64,000 nt of DNA. Origin: Luteitalea pratensis (GTDB lineage: Bacteria > Acidobacteriota > Vicinamibacteria > Vicinamibacterales > Vicinamibacteraceae). Position 1 is the stretch's first letter. Each line of letters starts with the position of its first letter. Position numbers and translations under genes: made by a program. Of this stretch, positions 23,445 through 34,209 are shown piece by piece. The stretch is taken from the NCBI RefSeq assembly GCF_001618865.1, contig NZ_CP015136.1:5057001-5121000 (forward strand). The letters are read 5' to 3'. The notes beneath the pieces were generated by a model, which ran no database searches, had not been told where the DNA came from, and worked only from the letters and a program-made list of their open reading frames with translations.

Positions 23445-26400
23445 ATGAGTATTCCTCGCACAGCCATCGAGCGCCCGGTCACGATGTTCATGATCAGCGC
23501 GGTGATCGTGCTGCTCGGCGCGATTTCACTGGTCCAGCTTCCCGTCGATCTCCTGCCGGATCTGACGTTCCCGAGCCTGACGGTGCGGGTCGCGTACCCG
23601 GGGGTCGGACCGCGCGAGATCGAGGAGTCGATCACGCGACCGATCGAGCAGACGGTCAGCGCCGTCGCCGGCCTCGACCAGCTGAGTTCGACGTCGTCGG
23701 AAGGCAGCAGCACCACGCGACTCAACTTCGTGTGGGGCACCGACCTCGGCGAGGCCGCCGACGACCTGCGCAGCCGCATCGACCGCATCCGTGGCCGCCT
23801 GCCCGAGGACGCCGACCCGCCGGTGATCTTCAAGTTCGACTCGTCGTCATGGCCGATCATGTCGATCGCAGTCCAGGGCGAGGGCGACGTGGACCCCGTC
23901 GCCTTGCGTGAGATTGCCGAGCGGACGCTCTCGCCGCGCCTCGAGCGCGTCAACGGCGTGGCGGCCGTCACGGTCCAGGGTGGACTCCGTCGCCAGATTC
24001 GCGTCGATCTCTCGAAGGAGAAGATCACCGCGCTCGGGCTGCCGGTCGACCGCATCGTGCAGGTGCTGCGCACCGAGAACCAGAACATCCCGGTCGGCGA
24101 GATCAACGAGGGCACGCTCACGTACCTCGTGCGCAGTCCCGGGCAGTTCAACAACCTCGACGAGATCCGCAACCTCGTGGTGCTGACACGCGAGGGCGTG
24201 CCGGTCTACATGCGCGACATCGCCGAGGTGCGCGACGGCACGGAGGACTTCCGGCAGTTCACGCGCGTCAACGGCCAGCCGGGCGTGCAGATGCGCGTCA
24301 CCAAGCAGTCGGGCGAGAACACCGTCGCCATCTCCGAAGCGGTGCACAAGGAAATCTCCCGCATCAACCGCGAGGTGCCGGGCGTGACGCTGTCGGTCTC
24401 CAACGACAGCGCCGTGTTCATCGAGCAGTCGATCGCCTCGGTCCGCGAGGCCGTGATGCTCGGCTCAGTGCTGGTCATCGTCATCATCTTCGTGTTCCTG
24501 CGCAGCTGGCGGTCGACGCTGATCATCTGCACGTCGATTCCGATCTCGATCATCGGCACGTTCGCGCTGCTCTTCTTCGGCGGCTACACGCTGAACACGA
24601 TGACCTTCGGCGGGTTGGCGCTCGGCGTCGGCATGATCGTCGACGCCTCCATCGTGGTGCTCGAGAACACCCAGCGCCACCTCGAGATGGGCAAGTCGCG
24701 CAAGCAGGCGTCGATCGAGGGCAGCGAGGAAATCTGGAGCGCCATCCTCGCCTCGACGCTCACCCACGTCGCGGTGTTCGTGCCGCTGTTCTTCCTCACC
24801 GGCTTCTCGAGCGTGTTGTTCAAGCAGCTGTCGGTAGTGGTGGTGTTCTCGCTGCTGATGTCGCTCTTCGTGGCGGTCACGCTGGTGCCGGTGCTCTGCT
24901 CGCTACTGATGACCGAGCATGACGAGGATCAGGAACGCACCGGCATCATCGGGTGGATGTTCCGCAGCAGCGGCCGCTTCCTCGACGCCATGGACGCGCG
25001 CTACGCCCGCGTGCTTGGGGTTGCGCTCCATCATCGCCCGACGGTGCTGGCCGTGGGCGCGTCGCTGTTCGCGCTCGCGATCTTCCTGTCGCCGTACCTG
25101 AAGTTCGAGCTGATGCCGCAGACCGACGAGGGTGAGGTCCGTGTCGACATCGAGCTGCCGGTGGGCACCCGCGTCGAGCAGACACAGGCGGCGATCATCG
25201 AGATCGAGGACAAGATCCGGAAGGGTGTCCCCGAGGCGGTGATGCTGATCTCGCAGGGCGGCGGAGGCGGCGGCTTCATGGGCGGCGCCAGCACGCACCG
25301 CGGCGAGTTCACGATCCAGCTCAAGCCGAAGGCCGAGCGTATCCGCTCCAACGAAGCCATCGCGCAGGACCTGCGCCGACTGCTCACCGGCATCCCCGGT
25401 GTGATCGCGCGGTCTCGCGCCTCGGGCGGATCGCAGCTCAATCGCATCCTCGGCGGCAACCAGGACGCGCGCCTGTCACTCGAGATTCGTGGCTACGACT
25501 TCGACGACGCGCAGCGCCTGGTGAACGAGTCGGAGGCCCTGTTGCGCACCGTCCCCGGCATCGCCGACGTGCGCCGCGCGCGCCAGGACGGCCGCCCGGA
25601 ACTCGCGGTCCGCGTCGATCGTGACAAGGCCGCGATCTTCGGCCTGAGTGTCACCGGCGTGGCCGACACGCTGCGCACGAACGTCGCCGGAACGCAGGCA
25701 GCCTTCTATCGCGAGCGCGGTCAGGAGTACCCGATCGTCGTGCGCTTGCGCCAGGAGGACCGCGAGCACGTGTCCGACGTGGGTGACGTCCTGGTGAGCG
25801 CTCCGGGCAATCGCGTGGTGCCGGCTCGCAGCCTGTTGACCGTGGAACCCGGCAACAGCCCGGTCGAGATCGAGCGGAAGAACCAGGAGCGCATCTCGCG
25901 GGTCAACGCGGAGCTCGAGGTCAGCCTCTCTGAAGCGGTGGCCAACGTCGAGAAACGACTGCCGGAGCTCAACGTGCCCGCCGACTTCTCGGTGGGCTTC
26001 GGCGCCGAGCTCGAGGAGCAGATCAAGGCCTTCACCCAGTTGAAGTACCTGCTGATCCTCGCCGTCATCCTCGTCTATGCGGTGATGGCGTCACAGTACG
26101 AGTCGTTCCGCGACCCGTTCATCATCATGTTCTCGATCCCGCTGGCGGCGATCGGCGTCGTCGGCGCGTTGTTGCTGACGGGCACGACCTTCAGCCTCCA
26201 GGCGTACATCGGCGTGATCATGCTGGCCGGCATCGTGGTGTCCAACGCCATCCTGCTCGTGGACTACACGTCGACGCTGCGCAAGCGCGACGGCATGGAG
26301 TTGTTCGAGGCCGCAACGACGGCCGGGCGCACCCGCCTGCGCCCGATCATCATGACCACGCTGACGACGATCCTCGGCCTCGTGCCGATGGCGTTCGAGA

Positions 26401-26597
26401 TTGGCGAAGGCGCCGAGTTGCAGGCGCCGCTGGCGCGCGTGGTGATCGGCGGCCTGCTCGCCTCCACGATGATCACGTTGGTCTTCGTACCGACCGTCTA
26501 CACGCTGTTCGAGCAGGGCCTGAAGGGCCTGCGCCGCACCCCGGCCGCCAAGAAGGCGACCGAACCCGGCGAGGCCGTCGCCCGCGTCGAGCTGTAG
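23445..26597 (+). CDS. HAE1/AcrB-like RND efflux transporter
   Basis: A 1050-residue, 12-TM pump in the usual two-repeat arrangement: TM1 near residues 12-30, large periplasmic loops about 40-330 and 560-860, and TM2-6 and TM8-12 bundles. The TM4 motif is [15 protein letters not shown]: one Asp rather than the DD pair of AcrB. The start [20 protein letters not shown] is typical. It is the third gene of the TolC/adaptor/pump operon. The substrate range cannot be read. The TAG stop lies in a GTAGCCGCCG repeat edge. Confidence 0.93.
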   Translation: MSIPRTAIERPVTMFMISAVIVLLGAISLVQLPVDLLPDLTFPSLTVRVAYPGVGPREIEESITRPIEQTVSAVAGLDQLSSTSSEGSSTTRLNFVWGTDLGEAADDLRSRIDRIRGRLPEDADPPVIFKFDSSSWPIMSIAVQGEGDVDPVALREIAERTLSPRLERVNGVAAVTVQGGLRRQIRVDLSKEKITALGLPVDRIVQVLRTENQNIPVGEINEGTLTYLVRSPGQFNNLDEIRNLVVLTREGVPVYMRDIAEVRDGTEDFRQFTRVNGQPGVQMRVTKQSGENTVAISEAVHKEISRINREVPGVTLSVSNDSAVFIEQSIASVREAVMLGSVLVIVIIFVFLRSWRSTLIICTSIPISIIGTFALLFFGGYTLNTMTFGGLALGVGMIVDASIVVLENTQRHLEMGKSRKQASIEGSEEIWSAILASTLTHVAVFVPLFFLTGFSSVLFKQLSVVVVFSLLMSLFVAVTLVPVLCSLLMTEHDEDQERTGIIGWMFRSSGRFLDAMDARYARVLGVALHHRPTVLAVGASLFALAIFLSPYLKFELMPQTDEGEVRVDIELPVGTRVEQTQAAIIEIEDKIRKGVPEAVMLISQGGGGGGFMGGASTHRGEFTIQLKPKAERIRSNEAIAQDLRRLLTGIPGVIARSRASGGSQLNRILGGNQDARLSLEIRGYDFDDAQRLVNESEALLRTVPGIADVRRARQDGRPELAVRVDRDKAAIFGLSVTGVADTLRTNVAGTQAAFYRERGQEYPIVVRLRQEDREHVSDVGDVLVSAPGNRVVPARSLLTVEPGNSPVEIERKNQERISRVNAELEVSLSEAVANVEKRLPELNVPADFSVGFGAELEEQIKAFTQLKYLLILAVILVYAVMASQYESFRDPFIIMFSIPLAAIGVVGALLLTGTTFSLQAYIGVIMLAGIVVSNAILLVDYTSTLRKRDGMELFEAATTAGRTRLRPIIMTTLTTILGLVPMAFEIGEGAELQAPLARVVIGGLLASTMITLVFVPTVYTLFEQGLKGLRRTPAAKKATEPGEAVARVEL

Positions 26598-26680
26598 CCG
26601 CCGCTCTGAGGCGTCCGGATGTTGGTCCGGGCGCAGCTCGCTGGACACCGCCGCGTAAGTTGGATGACGATGCGGCCATC

Positions 26681-29386
26681 ATGCGGCTTGGCAGTGGGAC
26701 TCGGCTCGGCCCGTATGCGATCGAGTCCCTGCTCGGAGCAGGTGGCATGGGCGAGGTGTATCGCGCGCGCGATACGCGGCTCGATCGCGCGGTGGCCCTC
26801 AAGGTGCTGCCCGAGAATCTCGCCGCCGACGCCTCGCACCATGCGCGCTTCCAGCGCGAAGCACGAATCATCTCGTCACTGAACCACCCGCACGTTTGTG
26901 CGCTGCACGACATCGGCCAGCACGAGTCGCGACACTACCTCGTGCTCGAACTGCTCGAAGGCGAGACGCTGGCCGCACGCCTGGCGCGCGGGCCGCTGTC
27001 CCAGAGCCAGGCCGTCCGCGTCGGCGCGCAGATTGCCGACGCGCTCGCGGCGGCCCACCGCCACGGCCTCGTCCATCGCGACCTCAAGCCCGCCAACGTC
27101 ATGTTGACGCCGTCCGGGGTCAAGTTGCTCGACTTCGGGCTCGCCAAGCCGGTCTCCGCGGAAGTCGTGGTCACGCCGCTGGCGGCCACGGTCGGCGGCG
27201 GCACACCCGCGACAGCCGAGGGGCAAATCGTCGGCACGCTGCAGTACATGGCCCCCGAACAGGTGCAGGGCCTGCCGACCGACGCGCGGACCGACATCTT
27301 CGCGCTCGGCGCGGTGCTGTACGAGATGATGACCGGGCGCAAGGCATTCGAGGCGCACACTCCGGCGGGGCTGATCGCCAGCATCATGCGTTCCGATCCA
27401 CCCGCCGTGAGCGCAACCGTGCCGGGTACGCCGGGCTCGCTCGATGCCGTCATCGAGCGCTGCCTCGCCAAGGAACCAGGCGAACGCTGGCAGTCGGCGC
27501 ACGACGTGAAGTTGCAGTTGGAATGGCTGCAATCGCATGCCACGGGCGCGGTCGCGTCTCCCCCGCCGGCGACAGTCCATCGGCGCGTCTGGGGCGCGTC
27601 CCTCGCAGCGGCGTTCGCAGGTGGCCTGGTGACCGCGACGCCGCTGGTGGTGGCGTTGTGGCGCTCGCCCGCCGGTCCTGTCGACCTGGTGCCTCGGCGC
27701 CTGGACATGGCGCTGCCCAAGGACGCCGCGCTGTGGACCGGCGCCATCCCGGATGTTCCGGAGATCTCGCCGGACGGCCGCTGGGTCGCGTACGGGGCGA
27801 CGGTGAGGGGACGACGGCAACTGCACCTTCGGAGCCTGGCATCCACGGAGTCGAAGGTACTCCTGGACAACGAGGATGCGGCATTCCCGTTCTGGTCACC
27901 GGATAGCCGCGCGCTCGGGTTCTTCGCGCAAGCGAGCCTCAAGACGATCTCGATAGGTGGTGGGGCGGCGCGAGTTCTGGCGCCGGCCCCGGCCCCGCGC
28001 GGGGGGTCGTGGGGTGGGGGCCGGATCCTGTTCGCCTTGGGCAGAACATCCCCCACCCTTCCTGACCCGGGGGGCGCCGGCCTGTACACGATCCCGGAGA
28101 CCGGGGGGGCGCCGCGACGCGCCGAGATACCGCCGCTTCCGGGAACACTCTATTTCCGGCCGCGCCTGCTGCCGGATGGCAGGTCGTTCCTCATCAGCAC
28201 GTTCCCCGCGAATCAGCCCGCCGCCGCGCTCGAGGCGGCTGAGCGCGGGCATCAGGGGCAGAGCCTCCGCCTGGCGGCGCTCGATTCCCGAGAATCACGG
28301 CTAATCCCGGAGGTTGAGGGTCCTGCTTCGGCGCGGGCGCGGTTCGCCGTGGGCCACATGATCTGGGCGCGCGACGCGCAATTGTTGACCCGCGCGTTCG
28401 ATCCTCGCAGCGGCCAGTTCACCGCGCCCGAGGTAGTCATCGCCCAGGGCGTTCGTGTGTACTCGGTCGCGCGCGACGGCACCATCGTCTTCCAGGCCCA
28501 GAGTTCTTCTCCTTTCACGCAGCCCACGTGGTTCGACCGCAAGGGTGTACGTGAGGGCACGCTTGCTGATCCGGACGCCTACGGCGGCCTGTCCCTGTCC
28601 CCCGATGGGCGACGGGCATCGGTGTGGATGGGGAGCAGGGCAGGTAACCAGGACGTGTGGGAGGTGGACCTGTCGACCGGCGTGCTCTCCCGCATGACGA
28701 GCGACCCGGCGATCGACAGTGATGCCACCTGGGCTCCCGATGGGACTCGTGTGGCCTTCACCTCCGCGCGGTCTGGCACCCTCGCGGTGTATGTGAAGGA
28801 CGTCGCGAGTGGGCGCGAGGAACTGCTGGCCCCGATGGCGGGCAGGCCGCTGGTGGTGGACGGCTGGACCCCTGACGGCCGCGCCCTGGTGGTACGCCAG
28901 CCTGGGGGCCGCAACACGTACATCGTGACGCTGGACGCGGACCGCACCCTCCGCCCACTCGTGGCGAACGCCTTCACCATGGACGAAACGCAGGTGTCGC
29001 CGGATGGCCGATGGGCCGCGTACAACTCCGACGAATCGGGCGCCTGGGAGGTGTACGTGGCGCGCTTCCCGACGTTCACCTCTCGACGACGCGTGTCCAC
29101 CGCCGGGGGTGTGCAGCCGAAGTGGCGCCGTGACGGGAAGGAACTCTTCTACCTGGCCCTCGACTCCTCGATGATGAGCGTGCCGATCGATACGAGCGCG
29201 GAGCTCACGGTTCAGCGGCCGATCAAGCTGTTCGACAGCGGCATCACACCCGATCCCGGCCTGACGCAGTACGGCGTCACGCCGGACGGTCAACGCTTCC
29301 TTGCCCTGGACCGCAGCGGGCGGGAGGGCGAGACCCTGACAGTCCTCCTGAACTGGCTCACGCCGGAGAATCTCGGCCGCCGCTGA
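26681..29386 (+). CDS. Ser/Thr protein kinase with C-terminal PD40-type beta-propeller
   Basis: 901 residues from the ATG at 26681; a TTG at 26660 would add seven residues. The kinase domain (about 10-275) has the glycine loop LLGAGGMGEVYRA, K41, HRDLKPANVM (132-141), DFGLAKP at 151 and APEQ. A membrane segment lies near 305-325 (SLAAAFAGGLVTATPLVVAL). The rest is a propeller of SPDGRWVAY-type repeats (ISPDGRWVAYG, LSPDGRRASVW, WAPDGTRVAFTSARSG, SPDGRWAAYNSDESG). Thus a cytoplasmic kinase is coupled to an extracytoplasmic sensor. This architecture is abundant in Acidobacteriota. Confidence 0.93.
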   Translation: MRLGSGTRLGPYAIESLLGAGGMGEVYRARDTRLDRAVALKVLPENLAADASHHARFQREARIISSLNHPHVCALHDIGQHESRHYLVLELLEGETLAARLARGPLSQSQAVRVGAQIADALAAAHRHGLVHRDLKPANVMLTPSGVKLLDFGLAKPVSAEVVVTPLAATVGGGTPATAEGQIVGTLQYMAPEQVQGLPTDARTDIFALGAVLYEMMTGRKAFEAHTPAGLIASIMRSDPPAVSATVPGTPGSLDAVIERCLAKEPGERWQSAHDVKLQLEWLQSHATGAVASPPPATVHRRVWGASLAAAFAGGLVTATPLVVALWRSPAGPVDLVPRRLDMALPKDAALWTGAIPDVPEISPDGRWVAYGATVRGRRQLHLRSLASTESKVLLDNEDAAFPFWSPDSRALGFFAQASLKTISIGGGAARVLAPAPAPRGGSWGGGRILFALGRTSPTLPDPGGAGLYTIPETGGAPRRAEIPPLPGTLYFRPRLLPDGRSFLISTFPANQPAAALEAAERGHQGQSLRLAALDSRESRLIPEVEGPASARARFAVGHMIWARDAQLLTRAFDPRSGQFTAPEVVIAQGVRVYSVARDGTIVFQAQSSSPFTQPTWFDRKGVREGTLADPDAYGGLSLSPDGRRASVWMGSRAGNQDVWEVDLSTGVLSRMTSDPAIDSDATWAPDGTRVAFTSARSGTLAVYVKDVASGREELLAPMAGRPLVVDGWTPDGRALVVRQPGGRNTYIVTLDADRTLRPLVANAFTMDETQVSPDGRWAAYNSDESGAWEVYVARFPTFTSRRRVSTAGGVQPKWRRDGKELFYLALDSSMMSVPIDTSAELTVQRPIKLFDSGITPDPGLTQYGVTPDGQRFLALDRSGREGETLTVLLNWLTPENLGRR

Positions 29387-29401
29387 CGAGACCCGCGGGC
29401 T

Positions 29402-29824
29402 CTAGTCCGGGATGTGCGTTAACGCCGAGCGAGGCACCGACACGATCTCCTGTAGCCCAGCGATGCGGTAGGTGTTGGGCGCCGCATTGCCGCCCTGGCG
29501 GTACAGATAGATCGAATACAGACGGTGATCGGTCGTCACCAGGGCATACACCGAGCCGTTGCCATCGTCACCCACCTTGAGGGGGAACCCTCGCTCCTTC
29601 CAATGGGTGAACGGATTGAACCCGGCGATCAGCTGCGGTGCTGGAACCTGCTGGGTGAACGCTGCCCACGCGGCCTTCGCGGCAATCGACTTCTGGTCGG
29701 TGGGTTTCAAGAACGTGCCGACGTGGCCGACTGTCGTGACGCCCTCGTGGGTGTAGACCATGATCCAGCACCCACTCATCGGGCCCGTGAGCACGTCCAC
29801 TCCGGCCAGGGGGGTCTGGGTCAC
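29402..29824 (-). CDS. Hypothetical protein (140 aa)
   Basis: A soluble, aromatic-rich protein from a GTG at 29824 with no signal peptide (PMSGCWIMVYTHEGVTTVGH; HRLYSIYLYRQGGNAAPNTY). The same frame is open further upstream (NFNFLTYIPGLVTQ), where it meets the 3' end of the 72-residue frame at 29842-30060 and a strong AGGAGG. The two frames may therefore be one gene with a frameshift. No family is recognised; lower GC than its neighbours. Confidence 0.5.
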   Translation of the reverse strand: MTQTPLAGVDVLTGPMSGCWIMVYTHEGVTTVGHVGTFLKPTDQKSIAAKAAWAAFTQQVPAPQLIAGFNPFTHWKERGFPLKVGDDGNGSVYALVTTDHRLYSIYLYRQGGNAAPNTYRIAGLQEIVSVPRSALTHIPD

Positions 29825-29841
29825 CAGTCCGGGAATATAGG

Positions 29842-30060
29842 TCAGAAAATTGAAATTCCTCCTGCCTTCTGGTTCTGTCCGGCAACGATGCCACTGGTCT
29901 TCGTCCTGAAAAACAGCCCTTCAGACGAGACGGACTGCTCGATGGAAGACACCTTCGGGGGCTGATCCACGACGGTGCCCTCCGGGCCGGCGATGGCGGT
30001 CGCGACCGTCGCCAGCGGCATGGTCAGAAATCGCCCGACGATGAGTTTCTCTTCGAACAC
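29842..30060 (-). CDS. Small hypothetical protein (72 aa), possible N-terminal half of the following gene
   Basis: Starts at a GTG preceded by a purine-rich GAGGCGAGGTGAACC. The sequence (LIVGRFLTMPLATVATAIAG then an acidic/Ser-rich stretch) is not a clear signal peptide. It terminates at TGA within AATTTCAATTTTCTGA, 18 bp before the next gene's GTG. A one-base change in the T tract would join the frames into one protein of about 215 residues. Confidence 0.45.
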   Translation of the reverse strand: MFEEKLIVGRFLTMPLATVATAIAGPEGTVVDQPPKVSSIEQSVSSEGLFFRTKTSGIVAGQNQKAGGISIF

Positions 30061-30119
30061 GGTTCACCTCGCCTCTTGGGCAGGATACGTGGCCCCTCCG
30101 AGGTCGGGCCACGGCCGGA

Positions 30120-31442
30120 CTATAGCTGAAACACCAGAAAGGTACCGCGAAGGTTGGCGTTGCTTGCGGGCTTGGTCATCGTGGCCCGGTGACCGAAGGC
30201 ATACACGAACTTCGGGTTGGCGACGAAACACGCCGCGCGCCATCCGCTGAAGCGCCCGAGGGCGCGGCCCGTGTCGGCGTAGAGCGCGAGCAGTTCCTCT
30301 TCGCCGTGCTCTCCACCGATGCGCACGCCATAGGGCGGATTGAAGCAGAAGACTCCCGGCCGCATCGTGCGCACCGCCGGCAGCAGGCGCGCGATGTGGT
30401 CTGGCGTCAGCCTTCGCACGTCCTGTTGCCCGATGACGATGGAGTGGTAGTACGCCGCCCCGGTCAGGCCCGCGGCACGCAGGTTACCGACCATCGCAGC
30501 GATGCATGCGGCGTCGGCGTCCAGCGCGACGATCTGTGCGACGGTCCCGGGGAACAGGTCCGGCGTGTCGTCGGGCAACCCCTTGAACGCGGCGAGATGG
30601 CGCAGCGGGAGTTCCGCCGGCCGACGAATGGCCGCGCCCACCGCGAGACCGGCCGCCTCGATCGGAATCGTGGCGCTGCCAGCCATCGGATCGACGAGCG
30701 GCTCGGTGCGCGCGTCCCAGCGTGACAGCATGATCAACTGCGCCGCGAGCGTCTCGCGCAGCGGCGCGAGCCCGGTGGCCACGCGCGCGCCACGCTGATG
30801 ACGGCCGCCGCCGCCGATGTCGATGCCCACCACGGTCCGGCGCGCGTCAGGCGTCCCCGCACGGCGGACGACAAACACGACGTCCGGCGCGTCGCTGTCG
30901 ACGTCGGATGCCACGCCGCGCGACGCCAGCGCCTCGGCAAGTGCGTTCTTGACGACACCTCGCAACTGGAGCGGCGACGCCTCGAAGTCGGAGGCGGCTC
31001 CGACCTCGACCGAGAAGCGGAGGTGCGGGCCGCCGGGGAGCCTGTCGTCCGACGAGAGCGCGGGCACCAGGTCGGCGAAGAGCGGCTCGAGACGCACGGC
31101 CGGACTGGAGCACAGATCCCAGGAGATGCGAGACGAAGTGCGGTGATGGCACGCCGCGACCCACGCGACGCGTGCATCGAAGGGATAGAGCAGGGTCTCT
31201 TCGCCCTCGCGCTTCGGCGGGTCGAGGCGCACGTCGAACGGCGAGCGCATCACCAGGCGCTTGAGCTCGGCCTCCATGACCCGATTCGCGCCACCGGAGC
31301 CGGTCAGGCGCACGTCGTGGTAACGCTGCGCGCCCACGTGTCGCACTCGTGTGTCATCTGGAGCAGGAGGATACGACGAACCGAGTTGGTAGGGCGCGTT
31401 GAAGACCCGCCGATGTGCGCCTGCGGCGCGCGGCGGGTTCAC
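30120..31442 (-). CDS. THUMP-domain 23S rRNA/tRNA guanine-N2 methyltransferase (RlmL/Trm14-like)
   Basis: A 440-residue protein; the first ~50 residues are unusual and the true start may be internal. A THUMP-like RNA-binding part (about 100-220, LRFSVEVGAASDFEASPLQL...VVFVVRRAGTPDARRTVVGI) is followed by the methyltransferase domain: APLRETLAAQLIMLSRWD, VDPMAGSATIPIEAA (SAM loop), IVALDADAACIAA, and the catalytic CFNPPYGVRIG (NPPY). It would methylate guanine N2 in rRNA or tRNA; the exact target cannot be told. The NPPY motif and fold are clear. Confidence 0.85.
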   Translation of the reverse strand: MNPPRAAGAHRRVFNAPYQLGSSYPPAPDDTRVRHVGAQRYHDVRLTGSGGANRVMEAELKRLVMRSPFDVRLDPPKREGEETLLYPFDARVAWVAACHHRTSSRISWDLCSSPAVRLEPLFADLVPALSSDDRLPGGPHLRFSVEVGAASDFEASPLQLRGVVKNALAEALASRGVASDVDSDAPDVVFVVRRAGTPDARRTVVGIDIGGGGRHQRGARVATGLAPLRETLAAQLIMLSRWDARTEPLVDPMAGSATIPIEAAGLAVGAAIRRPAELPLRHLAAFKGLPDDTPDLFPGTVAQIVALDADAACIAAMVGNLRAAGLTGAAYYHSIVIGQQDVRRLTPDHIARLLPAVRTMRPGVFCFNPPYGVRIGGEHGEEELLALYADTGRALGRFSGWRAACFVANPKFVYAFGHRATMTKPASNANLRGTFLVFQL

Positions 31443-31465
31443 CGTACGCGCCGTGTCTGACTGTC

Positions 31466-31486
31466 GGGCCGCTCGGGGAGCGGCCC
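31466..31486. repeat. Palindrome GGGCCGCTCGGGGAGCGGCC
   Basis: It lies between the methyltransferase and the M14 peptidase. The CTACC edge contains, on the minus strand, the TAG stop of the peptidase gene (AGG TAG GGG). Confidence 0.8.
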
Positions 31487-34174
31487 CTACCTTCCCACCA
31501 TCAACGCATTGAACACCAGCTTGAACGTGCCATGCGTCTGGGCTCGATTCTGCGGACGGAAGCCAATCAGCACCACGCGACCCTTACCCTGCGTGACGAC
31601 GACGGCCGCGGCCTTGCGTGCGATGACCTGCTCGCCGAGCAGCCACCCGCTCTGAAGCAGGTCGCGGTCCGCGTACGTCGCGAGAATGGCCACGTCCTGG
31701 CTGCGGTCGGTCGACGTCACCTCGTACACCTGGCTGCCTGACATGAACAACGCCAGCCCCTCTTTCGGCATGCCGTACGCCAGCGGGTGGTCGTTGGCGT
31801 AGCGCACACGGAGCGTCGATCCGGGCGACCAGAACTCCTTGGCGGACACGCCTGCGACGGCGTTGCGGAGCGGCAGCCCGAAGCGCTGCATCGGCAAGTC
31901 GCCTGCCTGCCCGAACGTCAGGAGCGTGCCGCCAGCCTCGACAAACGCCTGCAGCGCCTTCACGCCGTCGGCCCCGAAGCCGCTGCGGTACTCCGGCGGC
32001 GTGGTCCGCTGCGAGGCCCCTTCACCTCCCTCTCCCCCGCCACCGCCACGTGCGCCGGCCGGTGGATCCTCACCGGTCATCGCCGTGAGCGAATCGGCGG
32101 GCAGCACGATCACGTCGAACTTCGACGCCAGGCCCGGTGCCTTCAGGTCGGCATCACGCACCGTCGTGAACGGCACGTCGAACTGCTCGAACAGCAGCCG
32201 CGTCCAGCCTTCGTCCATGTTGCCGCCGCGATACCGCTGGAACAGGCCGATGCGCGGCGTCGCCAGGGTCGTGGTCTCCGACGTGAATGGCGCCGACAGC
32301 GCGGCGAACGGTACGCCGGCGCGTGCGGCGATGGCGGTCACGTCGCCCGGCGCGACGAGGAAATCGCCCTGGCGCACGCTGCCGTCCGCCGACGCGACCT
32401 GTGCGCGCCGCACGCCGATGCCCTTCGCGAGCAGGAGCAGGACGGCGCGGTAGCTGTCGTTCAGGCGTCCGTCGAGGACATACCCCTGCGGGGCGGACGG
32501 CGCCACCACCGACGGCGCCACGAGCGCCTCGGAGATTCTCGTCAGCGAGGCGACCGGCACCGGCTCACCGACGGGATCGCTGCGCACCCCCATGAACTCG
32601 CCGAACGTGTCCGTGGACATGTCATAGGGCCGGATCGGCGTGCCATCCCGCTCGCGCGTGTAGCTGTTGTCGGGATAGAAGGTGCGTCCGAGCATCCAGC
32701 GCACCAGCGCCTGCTTCGGCTGGGCCATCGAGACGACGAACGACCCCGGTCCGTAGACGCGGCCGTCGACGATCACCTGGGCCGTCGCCTCGTGCACCTC
32801 GACTCCCGACGCGAGCAGCATGTTCACCAGCTTGCGAACGGTCAGCGCGTCATGCTGCCCGGCCGGCAGCACGTACGCCTTGACCGGCCCGGTCGTGCCG
32901 CGCTCCACCTGCCGCGACGCCTTCAGGTACATGTTGTGGAGCACCGTCTCGCGGTTGCGCGCCGCCAGATCCACCGTAGCCCACGCCGCGATCTTCTGCT
33001 GTTCGACGATGTCGCGCACGCGCCACCAGCCGCCGGGCCACACGCTCGGCATGTTGGTCTGCGGCGCATACTCCGGCAGGTTCCGAGGACCGCCACGCAG
33101 TTGATCGGGATGCAGGAACATCGGCGTCGCGAGGCGTGCGCTGGCCGACTCGGTCAGCATCCCGGCAATGTTGTGGAACGGCGTGATCCAGTGGAAGCCC
33201 ATGTGCCCCCAGCCGGAGTAGATGGCCGCGCCAACGACGCCCGTCTTGCCCGCCGCCTCGAGTTGCGTGCCCATGTGGGCGCCCCACCAGGCCATCTCGC
33301 GCCAGACCAGCGGATCGCCGTCGGGACGGATCGGCTCGGCGTACGGCGGAATGTACAACCGCGCGTTCGTGTTCCCCATCTGGTGGTGATCGACGTAGGC
33401 CTGCGGCATCCACTCGCGGTACAGGATCCTTGCGAGGTTGCGAGATTCGGGCAGGTTCAGCGCGAAGCCGTCGCGATTGTTGTCGTGCCCGGCATAGGTC
33501 TGGTAGAGCCACGGCAGCGGCGTCGCCTCGAACTCGGTGCCGACGTACTTCATGTACCAGTCGGCAATCATCTGCGTGCCATCGGGATTGATCGACGGCA
33601 CGACGATGCTGATCACTTCGTCCCGGATCCGCGTCGCTTCACCATCGTCGCGCGTCACGCTGTCGTAGACGAACTCGGCGGCCGTCTGCGCGGCGGCCAC
33701 TTCGCTCGAATGCAGGCCGAACGTCTGGATGATGACGGCGCGGCCGTCCCTGGTCGCCCGCTCGATGTCTGCCGGTGCGGCGCCGCGTGGGTCGGCGAGG
33801 ATGGCATTCAGCCGCCGGTACTCGTCGAGCCGCGCGAGGTTGGCCGGCGAGGAGATGAACAGCGCGATGTACGGCCGGCGCTCACTGGTGATGCCGAGTT
33901 CGACCAGTTTCACGCGGTCAGACGACTGCGCGACGGCGCGGTAGTACTCGAGGAGGCGATCCCACGTGGCCAGCTTGCGATCGGCCCCCATCCGGTACCC
34001 GAAGAACTGCTCTGGCGAAGGCGTCGCCGTCTGTGCCTGCGCGGCCAGCGAGGGAGACCAGAGCGACGACCCGGCCGGCTGCCGCACGCCGGCCAGCGCA
34101 CTGGCGGCCACGACGAAGGACAGCGCGCGGATGACACGCACACGGGGGCGGAGCATGGCGGATTCTAGCCCCAT
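31487..34174 (-). CDS. Secreted M14-family zinc carboxypeptidase-like protein
   Basis: An 895-residue exported protein with a signal region (ALSFVVAASALAGVRQPAGS). The M14 domain (about 60-380) shows the zinc motif FGLHSSEVAAAQTA (HxxE), the substrate Asn/Arg region INPDGTQM and NNRDGFALN, the third zinc His in AYVDHHQMGNTN and the catalytic Glu in GMLTESASAR. About 500 further residues include a glutamine-amidotransferase-like part (KFDVIVLPADSLTAM; FVEAGGTLLTFGQAG). Such large M14 proteins act on peptides outside the cell. The TAG stop is provided by a repeat edge. Confidence 0.88.
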   Translation of the reverse strand: MGLESAMLRPRVRVIRALSFVVAASALAGVRQPAGSSLWSPSLAAQAQTATPSPEQFFGYRMGADRKLATWDRLLEYYRAVAQSSDRVKLVELGITSERRPYIALFISSPANLARLDEYRRLNAILADPRGAAPADIERATRDGRAVIIQTFGLHSSEVAAAQTAAEFVYDSVTRDDGEATRIRDEVISIVVPSINPDGTQMIADWYMKYVGTEFEATPLPWLYQTYAGHDNNRDGFALNLPESRNLARILYREWMPQAYVDHHQMGNTNARLYIPPYAEPIRPDGDPLVWREMAWWGAHMGTQLEAAGKTGVVGAAIYSGWGHMGFHWITPFHNIAGMLTESASARLATPMFLHPDQLRGGPRNLPEYAPQTNMPSVWPGGWWRVRDIVEQQKIAAWATVDLAARNRETVLHNMYLKASRQVERGTTGPVKAYVLPAGQHDALTVRKLVNMLLASGVEVHEATAQVIVDGRVYGPGSFVVSMAQPKQALVRWMLGRTFYPDNSYTRERDGTPIRPYDMSTDTFGEFMGVRSDPVGEPVPVASLTRISEALVAPSVVAPSAPQGYVLDGRLNDSYRAVLLLLAKGIGVRRAQVASADGSVRQGDFLVAPGDVTAIAARAGVPFAALSAPFTSETTTLATPRIGLFQRYRGGNMDEGWTRLLFEQFDVPFTTVRDADLKAPGLASKFDVIVLPADSLTAMTGEDPPAGARGGGGGEGGEGASQRTTPPEYRSGFGADGVKALQAFVEAGGTLLTFGQAGDLPMQRFGLPLRNAVAGVSAKEFWSPGSTLRVRYANDHPLAYGMPKEGLALFMSGSQVYEVTSTDRSQDVAILATYADRDLLQSGWLLGEQVIARKAAAVVVTQGKGRVVLIGFRPQNRAQTHGTFKLVFNALMVGR

Positions 34175-34209
34175 GCCAGCGCCACGTCGGGGCAGCGGCC
34201 GGGTGGCGC

